Source of the DNA: an uncultured Caulobacter sp. | GTDB lineage: Bacteria; Pseudomonadota; Alphaproteobacteria; Caulobacterales; Caulobacteraceae | DNA length: 47,072 bases | Direction: 5' to 3' | Assembly (NCBI GenBank): GCA_937925635.1 | Contig: CALALX010000031.1 | Location: 1-47,072 of the forward strand | Part shown: positions 1-7,866 of the stretch, piece by piece | How the letters are laid out: each line of letters starts with the position of its first letter | Position numbering within the stretch: position 1 is the stretch's first letter | The notes under the pieces: generated by a model | The model's input: the letters and a program-made list of their open reading frames with translations, nothing else | Databases searched by the model: none | What the model was told of the DNA's origin: nothing | Program-made: the position numbers and the translations under genes

Positions 1-98
1 GCGTCCACTGCAAAACCTGCGACATCAAGGATCCGTCGCAGAACATCGTCTGGACGACCCCTGAAGGCGGCGGCGGCCCGAACTACCCGAACATGTAG
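1..98 (+). CDS. Electron transfer flavoprotein-ubiquinone oxidoreductase, C-terminal end (5' truncated)
   Basis: Only the last 32 codons lie in the window (frame beginning at base 3, TAG at 96-98). They contain a Cys-x2-Cys pair, the segment KTCDIKDPSQNI and the ending GGGGPNYPNM. This is the characteristic C-terminus of ETF-QO, where these cysteines help bind the 4Fe-4S cluster. The enzyme is a monotopic inner-membrane flavoprotein that passes electrons from electron transfer flavoprotein (fatty acid and amino acid oxidation) to ubiquinone. Most of the gene lies upstream. The family call rests on memory of the conserved tail and is fairly secure despite the short length. Confidence 0.85.
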   Translation, partial: VHCKTCDIKDPSQNIVWTTPEGGGGPNYPNM

Positions 99-106
99 AT
101 CCATCG

Positions 107-128
107 GGCGGGCGTCGCGACGCCCGCC
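107..128 (+). terminator. GC-rich hairpin after the ETF-QO gene
   Basis: GGCGGGCGTC is followed immediately by its exact reverse complement GACGCCCGCC, nine bases after the stop codon. No T-run follows, so this is not a canonical intrinsic terminator. It may stabilise the mRNA 3' end or assist Rho-dependent termination. Confidence 0.35.
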
Positions 129-221
129 AGAAGGCCAGCGTCGCCGGCACGGCGCGACATCGATCTCGCCTGCGGCATGATCCGCCTTGCGGCGGTCAAA
201 GTTTCCGGCGAGCTTCCCGGC

Positions 222-1958
222 ATGAAGCCGCGTCACGCCTTGCCCGCTCTCGCCCTGCTCGCCTTCGCCGCCGTCGCGGCCATTGCGGCGCCCGCCTTCG
301 CCAAGCCCGCCAAGGCGCCGCCGCCGCCGGCCGGCGAGGTCGCCTTCGAGGCGGAGCGCGGCGGGTCGGCCTATGGTCTCTACCTGGCCGGCCAGGCGGC
401 GATGAACGACGGTCGCAGCGATCTGGCCCTGAGCTATTTCGACCGCGCCGCGGCAGCCAACCTCGAATCAGGGGATCTGGGGCGGCGAACCTTCATCGCG
501 GCGGTGCTCTCGGGCGATGTGCAGCGCGCCGCCGCCCTGGCGCCGGGCGCGGAGGCCGGGTCGACCCTGCAGCGTCTCGGCGCGTTGGAGAAGGTCGTCG
601 ACGCCATTGCCGCCGGTCGCGGTGAAGAGGCGCAGGCCCTGCTGGCCAGCGGCGCCGTGTCCGTGCCGCACCGGGGCGCGGCGGCCATGCTCGCGCCCTG
701 GGCCGCGGCGGCGGCCGGCGACAAGGCCGGCTCCGTGGTCCGCCCGGACGTGCGCGGCGATCGGCTGGTCGAGGTGTTCGGCCAGCTCGGCCAGGCCCTG
801 CTGTTCGAGCGCGCCAAGCGCTACGATGAGGCCGAGACCGACTACATGGCCCTGACCGGCCTGGGCGACGCCGGCCTCCTGTTCGTCCTGGACCACGGCG
901 CCTTCCTGGAGCGGCGCGGCCGCCGAGACGACGCCCTCGCGCTCTACGACAAGGCACTGGAGCAGGCCCCGGATGACATCGGGCTGCGGGCCGCCCGCGA
1001 GCGGGTCGTCAGGCGCGGCAAGGCTCCGTCGCTGCCGACCGTGCGAGAAGGCGCCGCTCGCGCCCTGTTGCCCGCCGCCACGGCTTTCGCCGGCGAGCGG
1101 CAGTACGAAATGGCGATGGCCTATGTGCGCATGTCGCTCTACCTCGACCCGACCCGCGAGGACTCTCGCGTCCTGCTCGGCGACGTGCTCAGCGCGATGG
1201 AGGACGTCGATCAGGCCCGCGAGGCCTACGCTTCGATCCCGGCGACCTCGGCCTACTACCCGGGCGTGCGGTCCAAGCTGGCCTGGAGCTATCAGCAGGC
1301 TAAGGAGCCCGAACAGGGCCTGGCCATGGCGAGGCAGGCCTACGAGGCGCAGCCCACGGACCGCGACGCGGCCCTGACCTACGCCGACCTGCTGCGGGCC
1401 AACGAGCGCTTCGCCGAGTCCGCCGCGGTGCTGGACGGCGTCGTCGCCCGGGCGGGCGCGACGCCCGACTGGCGGCTGCTCTACATGCGCGGCATCGCGC
1501 TTGAGCGCTCCGGCCAGTGGACCGCCGCCGAAAGGGACCTGACCGCGGCGCTCGCCCAGCAGCCGAACGAGCCGGACCTGCTCAACTACCTCGGCTACGC
1601 CTGGATCGATCGCGGCGAGCGGCTGGCCGAGGCCATGGACATGGTCAAGCGCGCGGTGGCGGCCAATCCGCGCTCCGGCGCGATGGTGGACTCCCTGGGC
1701 TGGGCCTATTTCCGCATCGGCGACTTCCGCAACGCCGTGGAGAAGCTCGAGGAGGCCGTGCTGCTGGCGCCGGCCGATCCGGAGATCAACAATCATCTCG
1801 GCGACGCCTACTGGCGCGTGGGCCGGATGATCGAGGCGCGCTTCCAGTGGGACCGCGCCCTGAGCCTGGATCCGCCGCCGAGCATCAAGGCCGACGCCGA
1901 GGCCAAGCTGAAAGCCGGCCTGCCGCCGGTGAAGCCCGCGGCGGTGGCCGCGAAGTGA
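222..1958 (+). CDS. Secreted TPR-repeat protein
   Basis: A 578-residue protein with an N-terminal signal peptide (MKPRHALPAL, a hydrophobic stretch, then AFA|K near residue 27). The rest is helical and rich in TPR-type repeats. The clearest run is near the C-terminus (LNYLGYAWIDRGERLAEAMD, LGWAYFRIGDFRNAVEKLEE, NNHLGDAYWRVGRMIEARFQ), which resembles the TPR arrays of Caulobacterales periplasmic proteins encoded next to ispE. The ATG at 222 is chosen over the in-frame ATG at 177 because it gives a clean signal peptide. It probably acts as a periplasmic or outer-membrane-associated scaffold; no enzymatic domain is visible and the partner is unknown. The gene ends 125 bases before ispE, with a palindromic repeat between. 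Confidence 0.8.
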   Translation: MKPRHALPALALLAFAAVAAIAAPAFAKPAKAPPPPAGEVAFEAERGGSAYGLYLAGQAAMNDGRSDLALSYFDRAAAANLESGDLGRRTFIAAVLSGDVQRAAALAPGAEAGSTLQRLGALEKVVDAIAAGRGEEAQALLASGAVSVPHRGAAAMLAPWAAAAAGDKAGSVVRPDVRGDRLVEVFGQLGQALLFERAKRYDEAETDYMALTGLGDAGLLFVLDHGAFLERRGRRDDALALYDKALEQAPDDIGLRAARERVVRRGKAPSLPTVREGAARALLPAATAFAGERQYEMAMAYVRMSLYLDPTREDSRVLLGDVLSAMEDVDQAREAYASIPATSAYYPGVRSKLAWSYQQAKEPEQGLAMARQAYEAQPTDRDAALTYADLLRANERFAESAAVLDGVVARAGATPDWRLLYMRGIALERSGQWTAAERDLTAALAQQPNEPDLLNYLGYAWIDRGERLAEAMDMVKRAVAANPRSGAMVDSLGWAYFRIGDFRNAVEKLEEAVLLAPADPEINNHLGDAYWRVGRMIEARFQWDRALSLDPPPSIKADAEAKLKAGLPPVKPAAVAAK

Positions 1959-1972
1959 TCACTTCCCTCTTG

Positions 1973-2066
1973 TGTCATCCCGGCCGTAGCGCGTAGCGGC
2001 GAAGAGCCGGGGCCCAGGACGCAATGGGCCGGGTCCCGGTTCGGCCTCTGGCCGTCCGGGATGACA
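1973..2066. repeat. Palindromic intergenic repeat between the TPR gene and ispE
   Basis: The ends TGTCATCCCGG and CCGGGATGACA are exact reverse complements. The interior is GC-rich and self-complementary (GGGCCC and TGGGCC blocks). Similar TCATCCCGG palindromes are scattered between genes in many Caulobacteraceae genomes. It sits immediately upstream of the ispE start, so it lies in the ispE leader or just before its promoter. Confidence 0.6.
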
Positions 2067-2083
2067 GATTTGGGAATGCGCCC

Positions 2084-2953
2084 ATGAGCCTCTCCGCCTT
2101 CGCGCCGGCCAAGGTGAACCTGTTCCTGCATGTCGGACCGCTGGGCGAGGACGGCTACCACCCGCTCGCCAGCCTGATGGTGTTCGCCGATGTCGGCGAC
2201 CGGGTCTCCGTGCAGCCGTCGGAGTCGCCGGAGTTCGAGGTCACCGGGCCGTTCGGCCATCTGATCGAGCACGGCCCGGGCAACCTGGCAGTCCAGGCGG
2301 CGCGGGCGCTGTTCGAACATGTGAAGGGGCCCCAGCCGCCGTTCCGACTGATCCTGGACAAGCAATTGCCGGTGGCCGCGGGCCTGGGTGGCGGCTCGTC
2401 CGACGCGGGGGCGACCTTGCGCCTGCTGCGCTCGGCGCTGGACCTGGCCATCCAAGACGAGATGCTCACCGCCATCGCCGCTCGGCTCGGCGCCGACGGA
2501 CCGGTGTGTCTGTGGGGCGAGGCCGCTATGGCGCAGGGCAGGGGGGACCGCCTGAGCCGCCCGCCGGCCTTCCGACCGGTCGACGCGGTGCTGGTCAATC
2601 CGATGGTCCCGTCGCCGACCGGCGCCGTCTACCGCGCCTATGACGAGGCCGGCGCGCCGGGCGACGCCGCCCTGCCGTCGCTCCCCGAGGCGTTCGAGAC
2701 CCCCGAGGAACTGGCGGCCTTCCTCAGCTTCTGCCGAAACGACCTGGAAGCGCCGGCGGTGTCGCTGGAGCCGCGCATCGGCGAGGTGCTGGAGACCCTG
2801 CGTGGGGAACCCGAGGCGTTGCTGGCCCGGATGAGCGGCTCGGGCGCCACCTGCTTCGCCCTCTGCGCCGGCGACATCGAGGCCGAGGGCCTGGCCGAGC
2901 GGCTGCAGGCCATGCGCCCGGATTGGTGGGTCCGCCGCTGCCGGCTGGGCTGA
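2084..2953 (+). CDS. ispE: 4-diphosphocytidyl-2-C-methyl-D-erythritol kinase
   Basis: IspE phosphorylates the 2-hydroxyl of 4-diphosphocytidyl-2-C-methyl-D-erythritol in the cytosolic MEP (non-mevalonate) isoprenoid pathway. The 289-residue length is normal. The protein opens with AFAPAKVNLFLHV, containing the conserved substrate-site lysine (Lys10). The GHMP-kinase ATP-binding loop PVAAGLGGGSSDAG is at about 96-109, and a second glycine loop, MSGSGATCFA, lies near the C-terminus. The ATG at 2084 is preferred over the in-frame ATG at 2024 because the latter would add 20 residues translated from the palindromic repeat. A strong hairpin follows the stop codon. Confidence 0.95.
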   Translation: MSLSAFAPAKVNLFLHVGPLGEDGYHPLASLMVFADVGDRVSVQPSESPEFEVTGPFGHLIEHGPGNLAVQAARALFEHVKGPQPPFRLILDKQLPVAAGLGGGSSDAGATLRLLRSALDLAIQDEMLTAIAARLGADGPVCLWGEAAMAQGRGDRLSRPPAFRPVDAVLVNPMVPSPTGAVYRAYDEAGAPGDAALPSLPEAFETPEELAAFLSFCRNDLEAPAVSLEPRIGEVLETLRGEPEALLARMSGSGATCFALCAGDIEAEGLAERLQAMRPDWWVRRCRLG

Positions 2954-2962
2954 GGCGCCGAC

Positions 2963-2994
2963 GGGGACATGTACCGTCTTCGGTACGTGTCCCC
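2963..2994 (+). terminator. Strong hairpin after ispE
   Basis: GGGGACATGTACC pairs with GGTACGTGTCCCC around a GTCTTC loop (13 pairs, one of them G-T). There is no T-run. The arms match two other hairpins in this window, at 3020 and 28746, so this may be a repeated element used as an mRNA end. Confidence 0.5.
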
Positions 2995-3019
2995 AGCGGC
3001 ATGGGGCCTGAAACGGGCC

Positions 3020-3045
3020 GGGACACGCACTGAAATGCATGTCCC
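3020..3045. repeat. Second GGGACA-type hairpin
   Basis: GGGACACGCA and TGCATGTCCC form an inverted repeat with a six-base loop. It lies 25 bases from the ispE hairpin and shares its outer arm sequence, so the two look like tandem members of one small repeat family. Confidence 0.5.
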
Positions 3046-3051
3046 GTCAGC

Positions 3052-3086
3052 AAAAGGAAAGGGCGCGGACCTTTCGATCCGCGCCC
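3052..3086 (-). terminator. Intrinsic terminator of amtB
   Basis: Read on the minus strand, GGGCGCGGA pairs perfectly with TCCGCGCCC and is followed by a T-rich tract (TTTCCTTTT), 24 bases past the amtB stop. This is a classic Rho-independent terminator. Confidence 0.8.
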
Positions 3087-3109
3087 CGTTCCCTGTCCGG
3101 TGAGACCGC

Positions 3110-4660
3110 CTACGAGTGGTAGGCGCGCTCGCCGTGTTCCGAGATGTCCAGGCCTTCTTCCTCGGTCTCCGGGCTGACGCGCAGGCCGGTGATCAGCTTG
3201 ATGATGAAGAAGACGACCGCCGACAGGATACCCGACCAGGCGATGGTGAACAGGACGGCCTTCACCTGGGCCAGGACCTGCGTGCCCATGACATAGGTGG
3301 CCGCGTCGCAGGTCGAGATGTCGCCGTCCGCCGCGCAGGTCGTGTAGTCGACGATTCCGGCGCCGCCGAGATCGGGGCTGACCAGGATGCCGGTGGCGAT
3401 GGCGCCGACGATGCCGCCGATGGCGTGGATGCCGAAGGCGTCCAGGCTGTCGTCGTACTTCAGGGCGTTCTTGATGGCCGAGCAGAAGACCACGCAGATC
3501 GGGCTGACGATGAGCCCCAGGATGATCGAGCCCATCGGTCCGGCGAAGCCCGCGGCCGGCGTCACCGCCACGAGGCCGGCGATCAGGCCGGAGGCCATGC
3601 CGAGCATCGAGGCCTTCTTGCGCGTGACCCATTCGGTCACGGTCCAGCTGAAGCCGGCGGCCGCGGTGGCGAGGAAGGTGTTCAGCATGGCCAGCGAGGC
3701 GTAGCTGTTGGCTTCAAGGTTGGAGCCGGCGTTGAAGCCGAACCAGCCCACCCACAACAGGCCGGCGCCCACCAGGGTCAGGGTCAGGCTGTGCGGCGGC
3801 ATCGGCTCCTTCTGGAAGCCCGTGCGCTTGCCCAGGATGATCGCGCCGACGAGGGCGGCGATGCCGGCGTTGATGTGAACCACGGTGCCGCCAGCGAAGT
3901 CGAGGGCTCCCCAGCCCCAGAGCAGGCCGGCCTGGATCGGCGCCTCAGGGTTCAGCGCGACGGTGTCGGGACCGGCCCACCACCAGACCATGTGCGCCAT
4001 CGGGTAGTAGACGACGAGCGGCCACAGGATGGCGAACAGGACGGTGGCCGAGAACTTGATCCGCTCCGCCAGGCCGCCCAGGACCAGCGCCGCGGTGATG
4101 CAGGCGAAGGTCATCTGGAAGCCGACGAAGGTCAGCTCCGGGATCGAAACGCCGGTCGAGAAGGTGCCGACCAGCGTCGTCGTGTCCACGCCCTTCAGGA
4201 ACAGCTTGCTCAGCCCGCCAACGATGAGGTCGGCTTTGCCGCCGTCCGTGAAGGCGAGGCTGTAGCCCCACAGCGCCCAGGTGATCATGCCCACGACCGT
4301 CACGGTCGAGACCTGCATCAGCATGGACAGCATGTTCTTCTGGCGCACCAGGCCGCCGTAAAACAGCGCCAGGCCCGGAACGATCATCAGCAGAACCAGC
4401 AGCGACGACAGCAACATCCAGGCGTTGTCGCCCTTGTCCACGGTCGGGGTGATGGTCGGCGCCGCGGCCTCGGCCGGCGCGGCGGCTTCGGCCGGAGCCG
4501 GCGCCGGGGCCTCGGCGGCGGGCGCGGCCGGAGCGGCGGCGGCCTCGGCGGCCGGAGGCGCGGCGGCCTCCTGGGCGAAGGCCGAAGTCGCCATCGGCGC
4601 CCCGGCCAGGACAGCCACGGCGGTCAACGCCGCCAGCCGTCCGAAGAGAGTTGTTTTCAT
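3110..4660 (-). CDS. amtB: Ammonium transporter Amt family
   Basis: An inner-membrane ammonium channel of the Amt/Rh family, 516 residues. After a signal peptide (cleavage near SAFA|Q) comes a low-complexity Ala/Pro/Glu segment of about 45 residues, then the Amt core starting GDNAWMLLSSLLVLLM. The core holds the pore motifs GLALFYGGLVRQKN, FAGGTVVHINAG and DAFGIHAIGG, the last two carrying the paired pore histidines. The ATG at 4660 gives the signal peptide and is preferred to an upstream in-frame ATG. glnK lies 31 bases upstream on the same strand. GlnK binding to the channel in nitrogen-replete cells is the established control in this family. The long Ala/Pro-rich periplasmic extension is unusual relative to E. 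coli AmtB. Confidence 0.95.
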   Translation of the reverse strand: MKTTLFGRLAALTAVAVLAGAPMATSAFAQEAAAPPAAEAAAAPAAPAAEAPAPAPAEAAAPAEAAAPTITPTVDKGDNAWMLLSSLLVLLMIVPGLALFYGGLVRQKNMLSMLMQVSTVTVVGMITWALWGYSLAFTDGGKADLIVGGLSKLFLKGVDTTTLVGTFSTGVSIPELTFVGFQMTFACITAALVLGGLAERIKFSATVLFAILWPLVVYYPMAHMVWWWAGPDTVALNPEAPIQAGLLWGWGALDFAGGTVVHINAGIAALVGAIILGKRTGFQKEPMPPHSLTLTLVGAGLLWVGWFGFNAGSNLEANSYASLAMLNTFLATAAAGFSWTVTEWVTRKKASMLGMASGLIAGLVAVTPAAGFAGPMGSIILGLIVSPICVVFCSAIKNALKYDDSLDAFGIHAIGGIVGAIATGILVSPDLGGAGIVDYTTCAADGDISTCDAATYVMGTQVLAQVKAVLFTIAWSGILSAVVFFIIKLITGLRVSPETEEEGLDISEHGERAYHS

Positions 4661-4691
4661 CGTCGCTATCCCCTTGTCCCGATGATGTTGG

Positions 4692-5030
4692 TCAGAGCGC
4701 GGCCGAGCCGGTTTCACCGGTCCGGATGCGCACGGCGTCCTCGACGTTCAGGACGAAGATCTTGCCGTCGCCGATCTTGCCGGTGGCGGCGGCGGCCTTG
4801 ATGGCCTCGACAGCCTTGGCGGCGGCGGCGTCGTCGACCACGGCCTCCAGCTTCACTTTCGGTACGAAGTTCACCTGGTACTCGGCGCCCCGGTAGATCT
4901 CGGTCTGGCCCTTCTGGCGGCCGTATCCCTTGACCTCGGAGACCGTCAGGCCCTCCACCCCCGCGCCGACGAGCGCCTCGCGCACCTCGTCGAGCTTGAA
5001 GGGTTTGACCACCGCAATGATCAGTTTCAT
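4692..5030 (-). CDS. glnK: Nitrogen regulatory PII protein
   Basis: A 112-residue PII signal-transduction protein beginning MKLIIAVVKPFKLDEVREAL. The T-loop GRQKGQTEIYRGAEY carries Tyr51, the uridylylation site used by GlnD. The C-terminal part GKIGDGKIFV is the conserved ATP/2-oxoglutarate-binding region. It is immediately upstream of amtB on the same strand, the standard glnK-amtB arrangement, so the product is expected to gate AmtB as well as relay nitrogen status. The ATG at 5030 begins the canonical PII sequence; the longer open frame upstream is unconserved. I looked for a sigma-54/NtrC promoter upstream and saw no convincing one. Confidence 0.95.
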   Translation of the reverse strand: MKLIIAVVKPFKLDEVREALVGAGVEGLTVSEVKGYGRQKGQTEIYRGAEYQVNFVPKVKLEAVVDDAAAAKAVEAIKAAAATGKIGDGKIFVLNVEDAVRIRTGETGSAAL

Positions 5031-5310
5031 CCGCCTTGCTCCCGCGCCCCGGTTACCCGCAGCGCGTCCCTCGCTTTCCCGTGGAACCGGCGGGACAGGG
5101 CGATGCATGGCCGCCCCGTCCCCGGTCACCGTCACGCTAGCGGGAGGTCCTGCGCAGGCGTGTGCGCTGCACAATGAACTGGGTCGAAACACCCGTTTCG
5201 CCCAATCCGTGAGCAGAGGGTTCGGCGGGCGCCGTCAAAACGGGCGCCTGGGAGCGGTCGCGGCGCGCGGCGACTCCGATCAACCTGCCGGCGTCCACAC
5301 GGAGACCCGG

Positions 5311-5664
5311 ATGTTCGCCACCCTCTGGCCGCGGCTCGCGCCGATCCTGCTGTTGCTGGCCTCGAACGTGTTCATGACGTTCGCCTGGTACGGCCATCTC
5401 AAACACAAGGCCGCTCCACTGTGGGCGGCCATCGCCGTGAGCTGGTTGATCGCCCTGCCGGAGTACGCGCTCGCCGTGCCGGGCAACCGCATCGGCTCGA
5501 CCGTTTGGACCACCGCCCAGCTCAAGACCATGCAGGAGGTCATCACCCTGGTGGTCTTCGCGGTCTTCTCGGTGCTCTGGCTCGGCGAGAGTCTGAAGTG
5601 GTCGACCTTGGTCGGCTTCGCGCTGATCGCGGCCGGAGCGGGCTTCGTCTTCCTCGGAAAATAG
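5311..5664 (+). CDS. DMT-superfamily small membrane protein (DUF486)
   Basis: A 117-residue integral membrane protein with four hydrophobic segments, starting MFATLWPRLAPILLLLASN. The motifs FAWYGHLK, ALPEYALAVPGNRIG and KTMQEVITLVVFAVFS are typical of the DUF486 family, which is related to small drug/metabolite transporters. The substrate is unknown. The chosen ATG begins the conserved family sequence; the longer open frame upstream runs antisense to glnK. It is divergent from glnK with about 280 bases between. Confidence 0.85.
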   Translation: MFATLWPRLAPILLLLASNVFMTFAWYGHLKHKAAPLWAAIAVSWLIALPEYALAVPGNRIGSTVWTTAQLKTMQEVITLVVFAVFSVLWLGESLKWSTLVGFALIAAGAGFVFLGK

Positions 5665-5756
5665 CCCCGGTCGGGAACCCGACTCGGGGTCGCCGCGTAC
5701 TTCAGACCGGGTCGGGGGACGACGCAGCCGCGTCGCGACACGAGGATATCGACGCC

Positions 5757-6110
5757 ATGACCCCCATTCGCCTGCTCGCCGCAGCCGCCCTAACCGCCGT
5801 CCTGGCCGGCCCCGCCTTGGCCCAGGATCCGGCCCCGATCCCCGAAGACGCCGCCAATCCGCCGGCCTCGACGTCCATGCCGACGGACACCCCGGCGCCC
5901 GCCGCCACGGACATGGGCGCGCCGGCGTCCGCCACCGCCCCGATGATCATGCGCCAGGACTCGGTCTCGCCCGAGCAGGCGGCCACCCTGAAGGCCGGCG
6001 ACCCGAACGTCGTGACCAACGGTCCGATCCCGGACACGCGGGAGAACCGCCGCAAGTACGGCGGCCCGATGTCGACCGGCGGTCGTCGCACGACCCCGGC
6101 CGGCAACTAG
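5757..6110 (+). CDS. Small secreted hypothetical protein
   Basis: A 117-residue protein with a clear signal peptide (MTPIRLLAAAALTAVLAGPALA|Q), then a Pro/Ala/Thr-rich disordered region and a short more conserved C-terminal part (EQAATLKAGDPNVVTNGPIP, then DTRENRRKYGGPMS). No known domain is recognised. It lies 30 bases upstream of a fasciclin-domain gene on the same strand and shares its low-complexity style, so the two may be co-transcribed envelope proteins. Function unknown. Confidence 0.7.
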   Translation: MTPIRLLAAAALTAVLAGPALAQDPAPIPEDAANPPASTSMPTDTPAPAATDMGAPASATAPMIMRQDSVSPEQAATLKAGDPNVVTNGPIPDTRENRRKYGGPMSTGGRRTTPAGN

Positions 6111-6140
6111 GCCCGGCCCCCGCAAAGCAAGGACTTCGAC

Positions 6141-6962
6141 ATGACCATGACCCGATTGATGGGCGCGGCGGCGGTCGCCGCGCTTTTGGCCGGCGCGGCC
6201 CAGGCTCAGACGCCGCCGTCGGAAACCACCCCGCCGACCGCGACGCCCCCGGCCGTGACGCCGCCGACGCCCGCCGCGCCGGCGGTGAAGGTGACGCCGT
6301 CGGTGGTCGCGCCTGTCCCCTCCGCCACGCCCGCGACCCCGGCCGTTCCGGCGACGCTGGTGGCGAAGGGCGACCTGATCGACACCCTCAAGGCCGACGG
6401 CCGCTTCAAGACCCTGGTCAAGGCGCTTGAGGCGACCAACATGACGACGGTTCTGAAGAACAACCGGGATCTGACGGTCTTCGCGCCGACCGACGCGGCC
6501 TTCGCGGCTCTGCCGCCGGGCGAACTGGACCGGCTGATGAAGGACCCGCCGGCCCTGCAGAAGCTGCTGACCTACCATGTCGTCAACGCCACGGTGGACT
6601 CCGCCAAGATGAAGGGCGCGCGCGGCGGGGTGAAGACGGTGGCCGGGTCGGAGGTCGTCCTCGACGGCAGCGGCGAGGGCCTGAAGGTCAATAGCGCCAC
6701 CATCGTCCAGAGCGACGTGCGGCCGACCAACGGCACCATCCATGTGGTCGACAAGGTGCTGACGCCGCGGACGGCGCCGTCGATGGCCGCCACCACCGGC
6801 GCGACCACCGACGCGGCGGCCACCGCGCCGGCCCCGGCCACCACCACGCCGCCGGTCGCGACGCCCCCGAAAGCGGGCACGCCGCCGGCCGATACGACCC
6901 CGCCGGGAGATCCGGACACCCAGCCGGATCCCGCCGATCCCGAGGCCAAGCCCAAGGTCTGA
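6141..6962 (+). CDS. Secreted fasciclin-domain protein
   Basis: A 273-residue protein with a signal peptide ending near AQA|Q, a Pro/Thr/Ala-rich linker, one FAS1 domain (about residues 75-215) and a second Pro/Thr-rich tail. FAS1 features are LKADGRFKTLVKALE, the H1 box TVFAPTDAAFAALPPGELDR and the H2 box GTIHVVDKVLTP. FAS1 domains mediate adhesion or matrix contacts in secreted bacterial proteins. AAGGA lies seven bases before the ATG at 6141, which supports that start over the ATG at 6147. The next gene encodes a close paralogue, so the pair probably arose by duplication. Confidence 0.85.
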   Translation: MTMTRLMGAAAVAALLAGAAQAQTPPSETTPPTATPPAVTPPTPAAPAVKVTPSVVAPVPSATPATPAVPATLVAKGDLIDTLKADGRFKTLVKALEATNMTTVLKNNRDLTVFAPTDAAFAALPPGELDRLMKDPPALQKLLTYHVVNATVDSAKMKGARGGVKTVAGSEVVLDGSGEGLKVNSATIVQSDVRPTNGTIHVVDKVLTPRTAPSMAATTGATTDAAATAPAPATTTPPVATPPKAGTPPADTTPPGDPDTQPDPADPEAKPKV

Positions 6963-6985
6963 TCGAAAATCGGGCGATCGAGGCG

Positions 6986-7018
6986 ACGCCGTCCGGCCGA
7001 TCTGGCGGGGCGGCGTTT
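6986..7018 (+). terminator. Possible weak terminator after the first fasciclin gene
   Basis: ACGCCGTCC pairs with GGGCGGCGT (one G-T pair) across a loop of about a dozen bases and is followed by only two or three Ts. Weak as an intrinsic terminator. Confidence 0.35.
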
Positions 7019-7164
7019 GCGTTGCTAACGGTCGTTTGACTCTTGCCCTGCTATGTCCACGCGCCCGTCAAACGGGAGCCGCATTTGCCGGACACTAACT
7101 CGCGCCATGGATCGGGCCCGTTCTCCCTGGCGGGCCCGGTTCGCGACTCCAGAAGGACCTATTG

Positions 7165-7779
7165 ATGCTCGTCACCCGTATCGCCGTCGCCCTGACCCTG
7201 GCCGGCGCGCTCGCCGCCCCGGCCTTCGCCCAGACGGCTCCGGCCGATCCGGCTCCGGCTGCCGCCCCCATGGCGCCCCCCGCCCAGCAGCTGGCCATCG
7301 CCCCGGCGGGCGACACCATCGAGACCCTGCGCGCCGCCGGCCAGTTCAAGACCCTGCTCGCCGCCCTCGACAAGACCCGGCTGACCGGCGTCATCAAGGC
7401 CCAGCGCACCGTCACCCTCTTCGCCCCGACGGACGCGGCCTTCGCCGCCCTGCCGCCGGGCGAGCTCGACAAGCTGATGAAGGACCCGCCGGCCCTGCAG
7501 CAGATGATGATGTACCACTTGATCAATGCGCCGGTGGACTCGTCCAAGTTGATCGGCGCCAAGGGCCCGATCAACACCGTGGCGGGCTCGGGCCTGGTTC
7601 TGGACGGCAGCAACGAGGGCGCCTTGCGCGCCAACAACGCCAACGTCCTGGCCTTCGACATCCGGACCAGCAACGGCATCCTGTTCGTGGTCGACGCGGT
7701 GCTGACGCCGGAGGGGGCCGCCGCCGCGATGGCGCCGTCGCCCGAAGGGACTCCGGAAGCCGCGCCGACCGCGCCCTAG
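7165..7779 (+). CDS. Secreted fasciclin-domain protein (paralogue)
   Basis: A 204-residue protein with a signal peptide (MLVTRIAVALTLAGALAAPAFA|Q), a short Ala/Pro linker and one FAS1 domain (about residues 45-185) containing TLFAPTDAAFAALPPGELDK and GILFVVDAVLTP. The FAS1 core is very similar to that of the preceding gene but lacks the extended Pro/Thr tails. The ATG at 7165 is preceded by AGAAGGA at good spacing; the TTG just before it (7162) is not needed. A good intrinsic terminator follows. Likely role: extracellular or periplasmic adhesion. The partner is unknown. Confidence 0.85.
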   Translation: MLVTRIAVALTLAGALAAPAFAQTAPADPAPAAAPMAPPAQQLAIAPAGDTIETLRAAGQFKTLLAALDKTRLTGVIKAQRTVTLFAPTDAAFAALPPGELDKLMKDPPALQQMMMYHLINAPVDSSKLIGAKGPINTVAGSGLVLDGSNEGALRANNANVLAFDIRTSNGILFVVDAVLTPEGAAAAMAPSPEGTPEAAPTAP

Positions 7780-7816
7780 AGCCGCGCGGACAAGGCTTTC
7801 AACGCTTGAAGCAGCA

Positions 7817-7848
7817 GTCGGCGGGCCCTATGGTCCGCCGACTTTTTT
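7817..7848 (+). terminator. Intrinsic terminator after the second fasciclin gene
   Basis: GTCGGCGG pairs perfectly with CCGCCGAC across a ten-base loop and is followed by six Ts. It lies 37 bases after the stop and just before glyQ. Confidence 0.85.
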
Positions 7849-7866
7849 GCGACCGCGAAGAGCGCG

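Noticed and set aside
3116..4801. Long plus-strand open frame antisense to amtB and glnK (561 codons)
   Set aside because: It lies opposite two clear genes, reads as Arg/Gly/Asp-rich high-GC noise and shows no domain or ribosome-binding site.
5161..5173. TGTGC-GCT-GCACA palindrome
   Set aside because: Too short and too common in high-GC DNA to be called an operator without further support.
5031..5310. NtrC/sigma-54 control region of glnK
   Set aside because: I looked for GCAA-N-GTGCCA-type sequences on the proper strand and for GCACC-N5-GGTGC sites; only a short TGTGC-gct-GCACA palindrome at 5161-5173 was seen, which is not enough.
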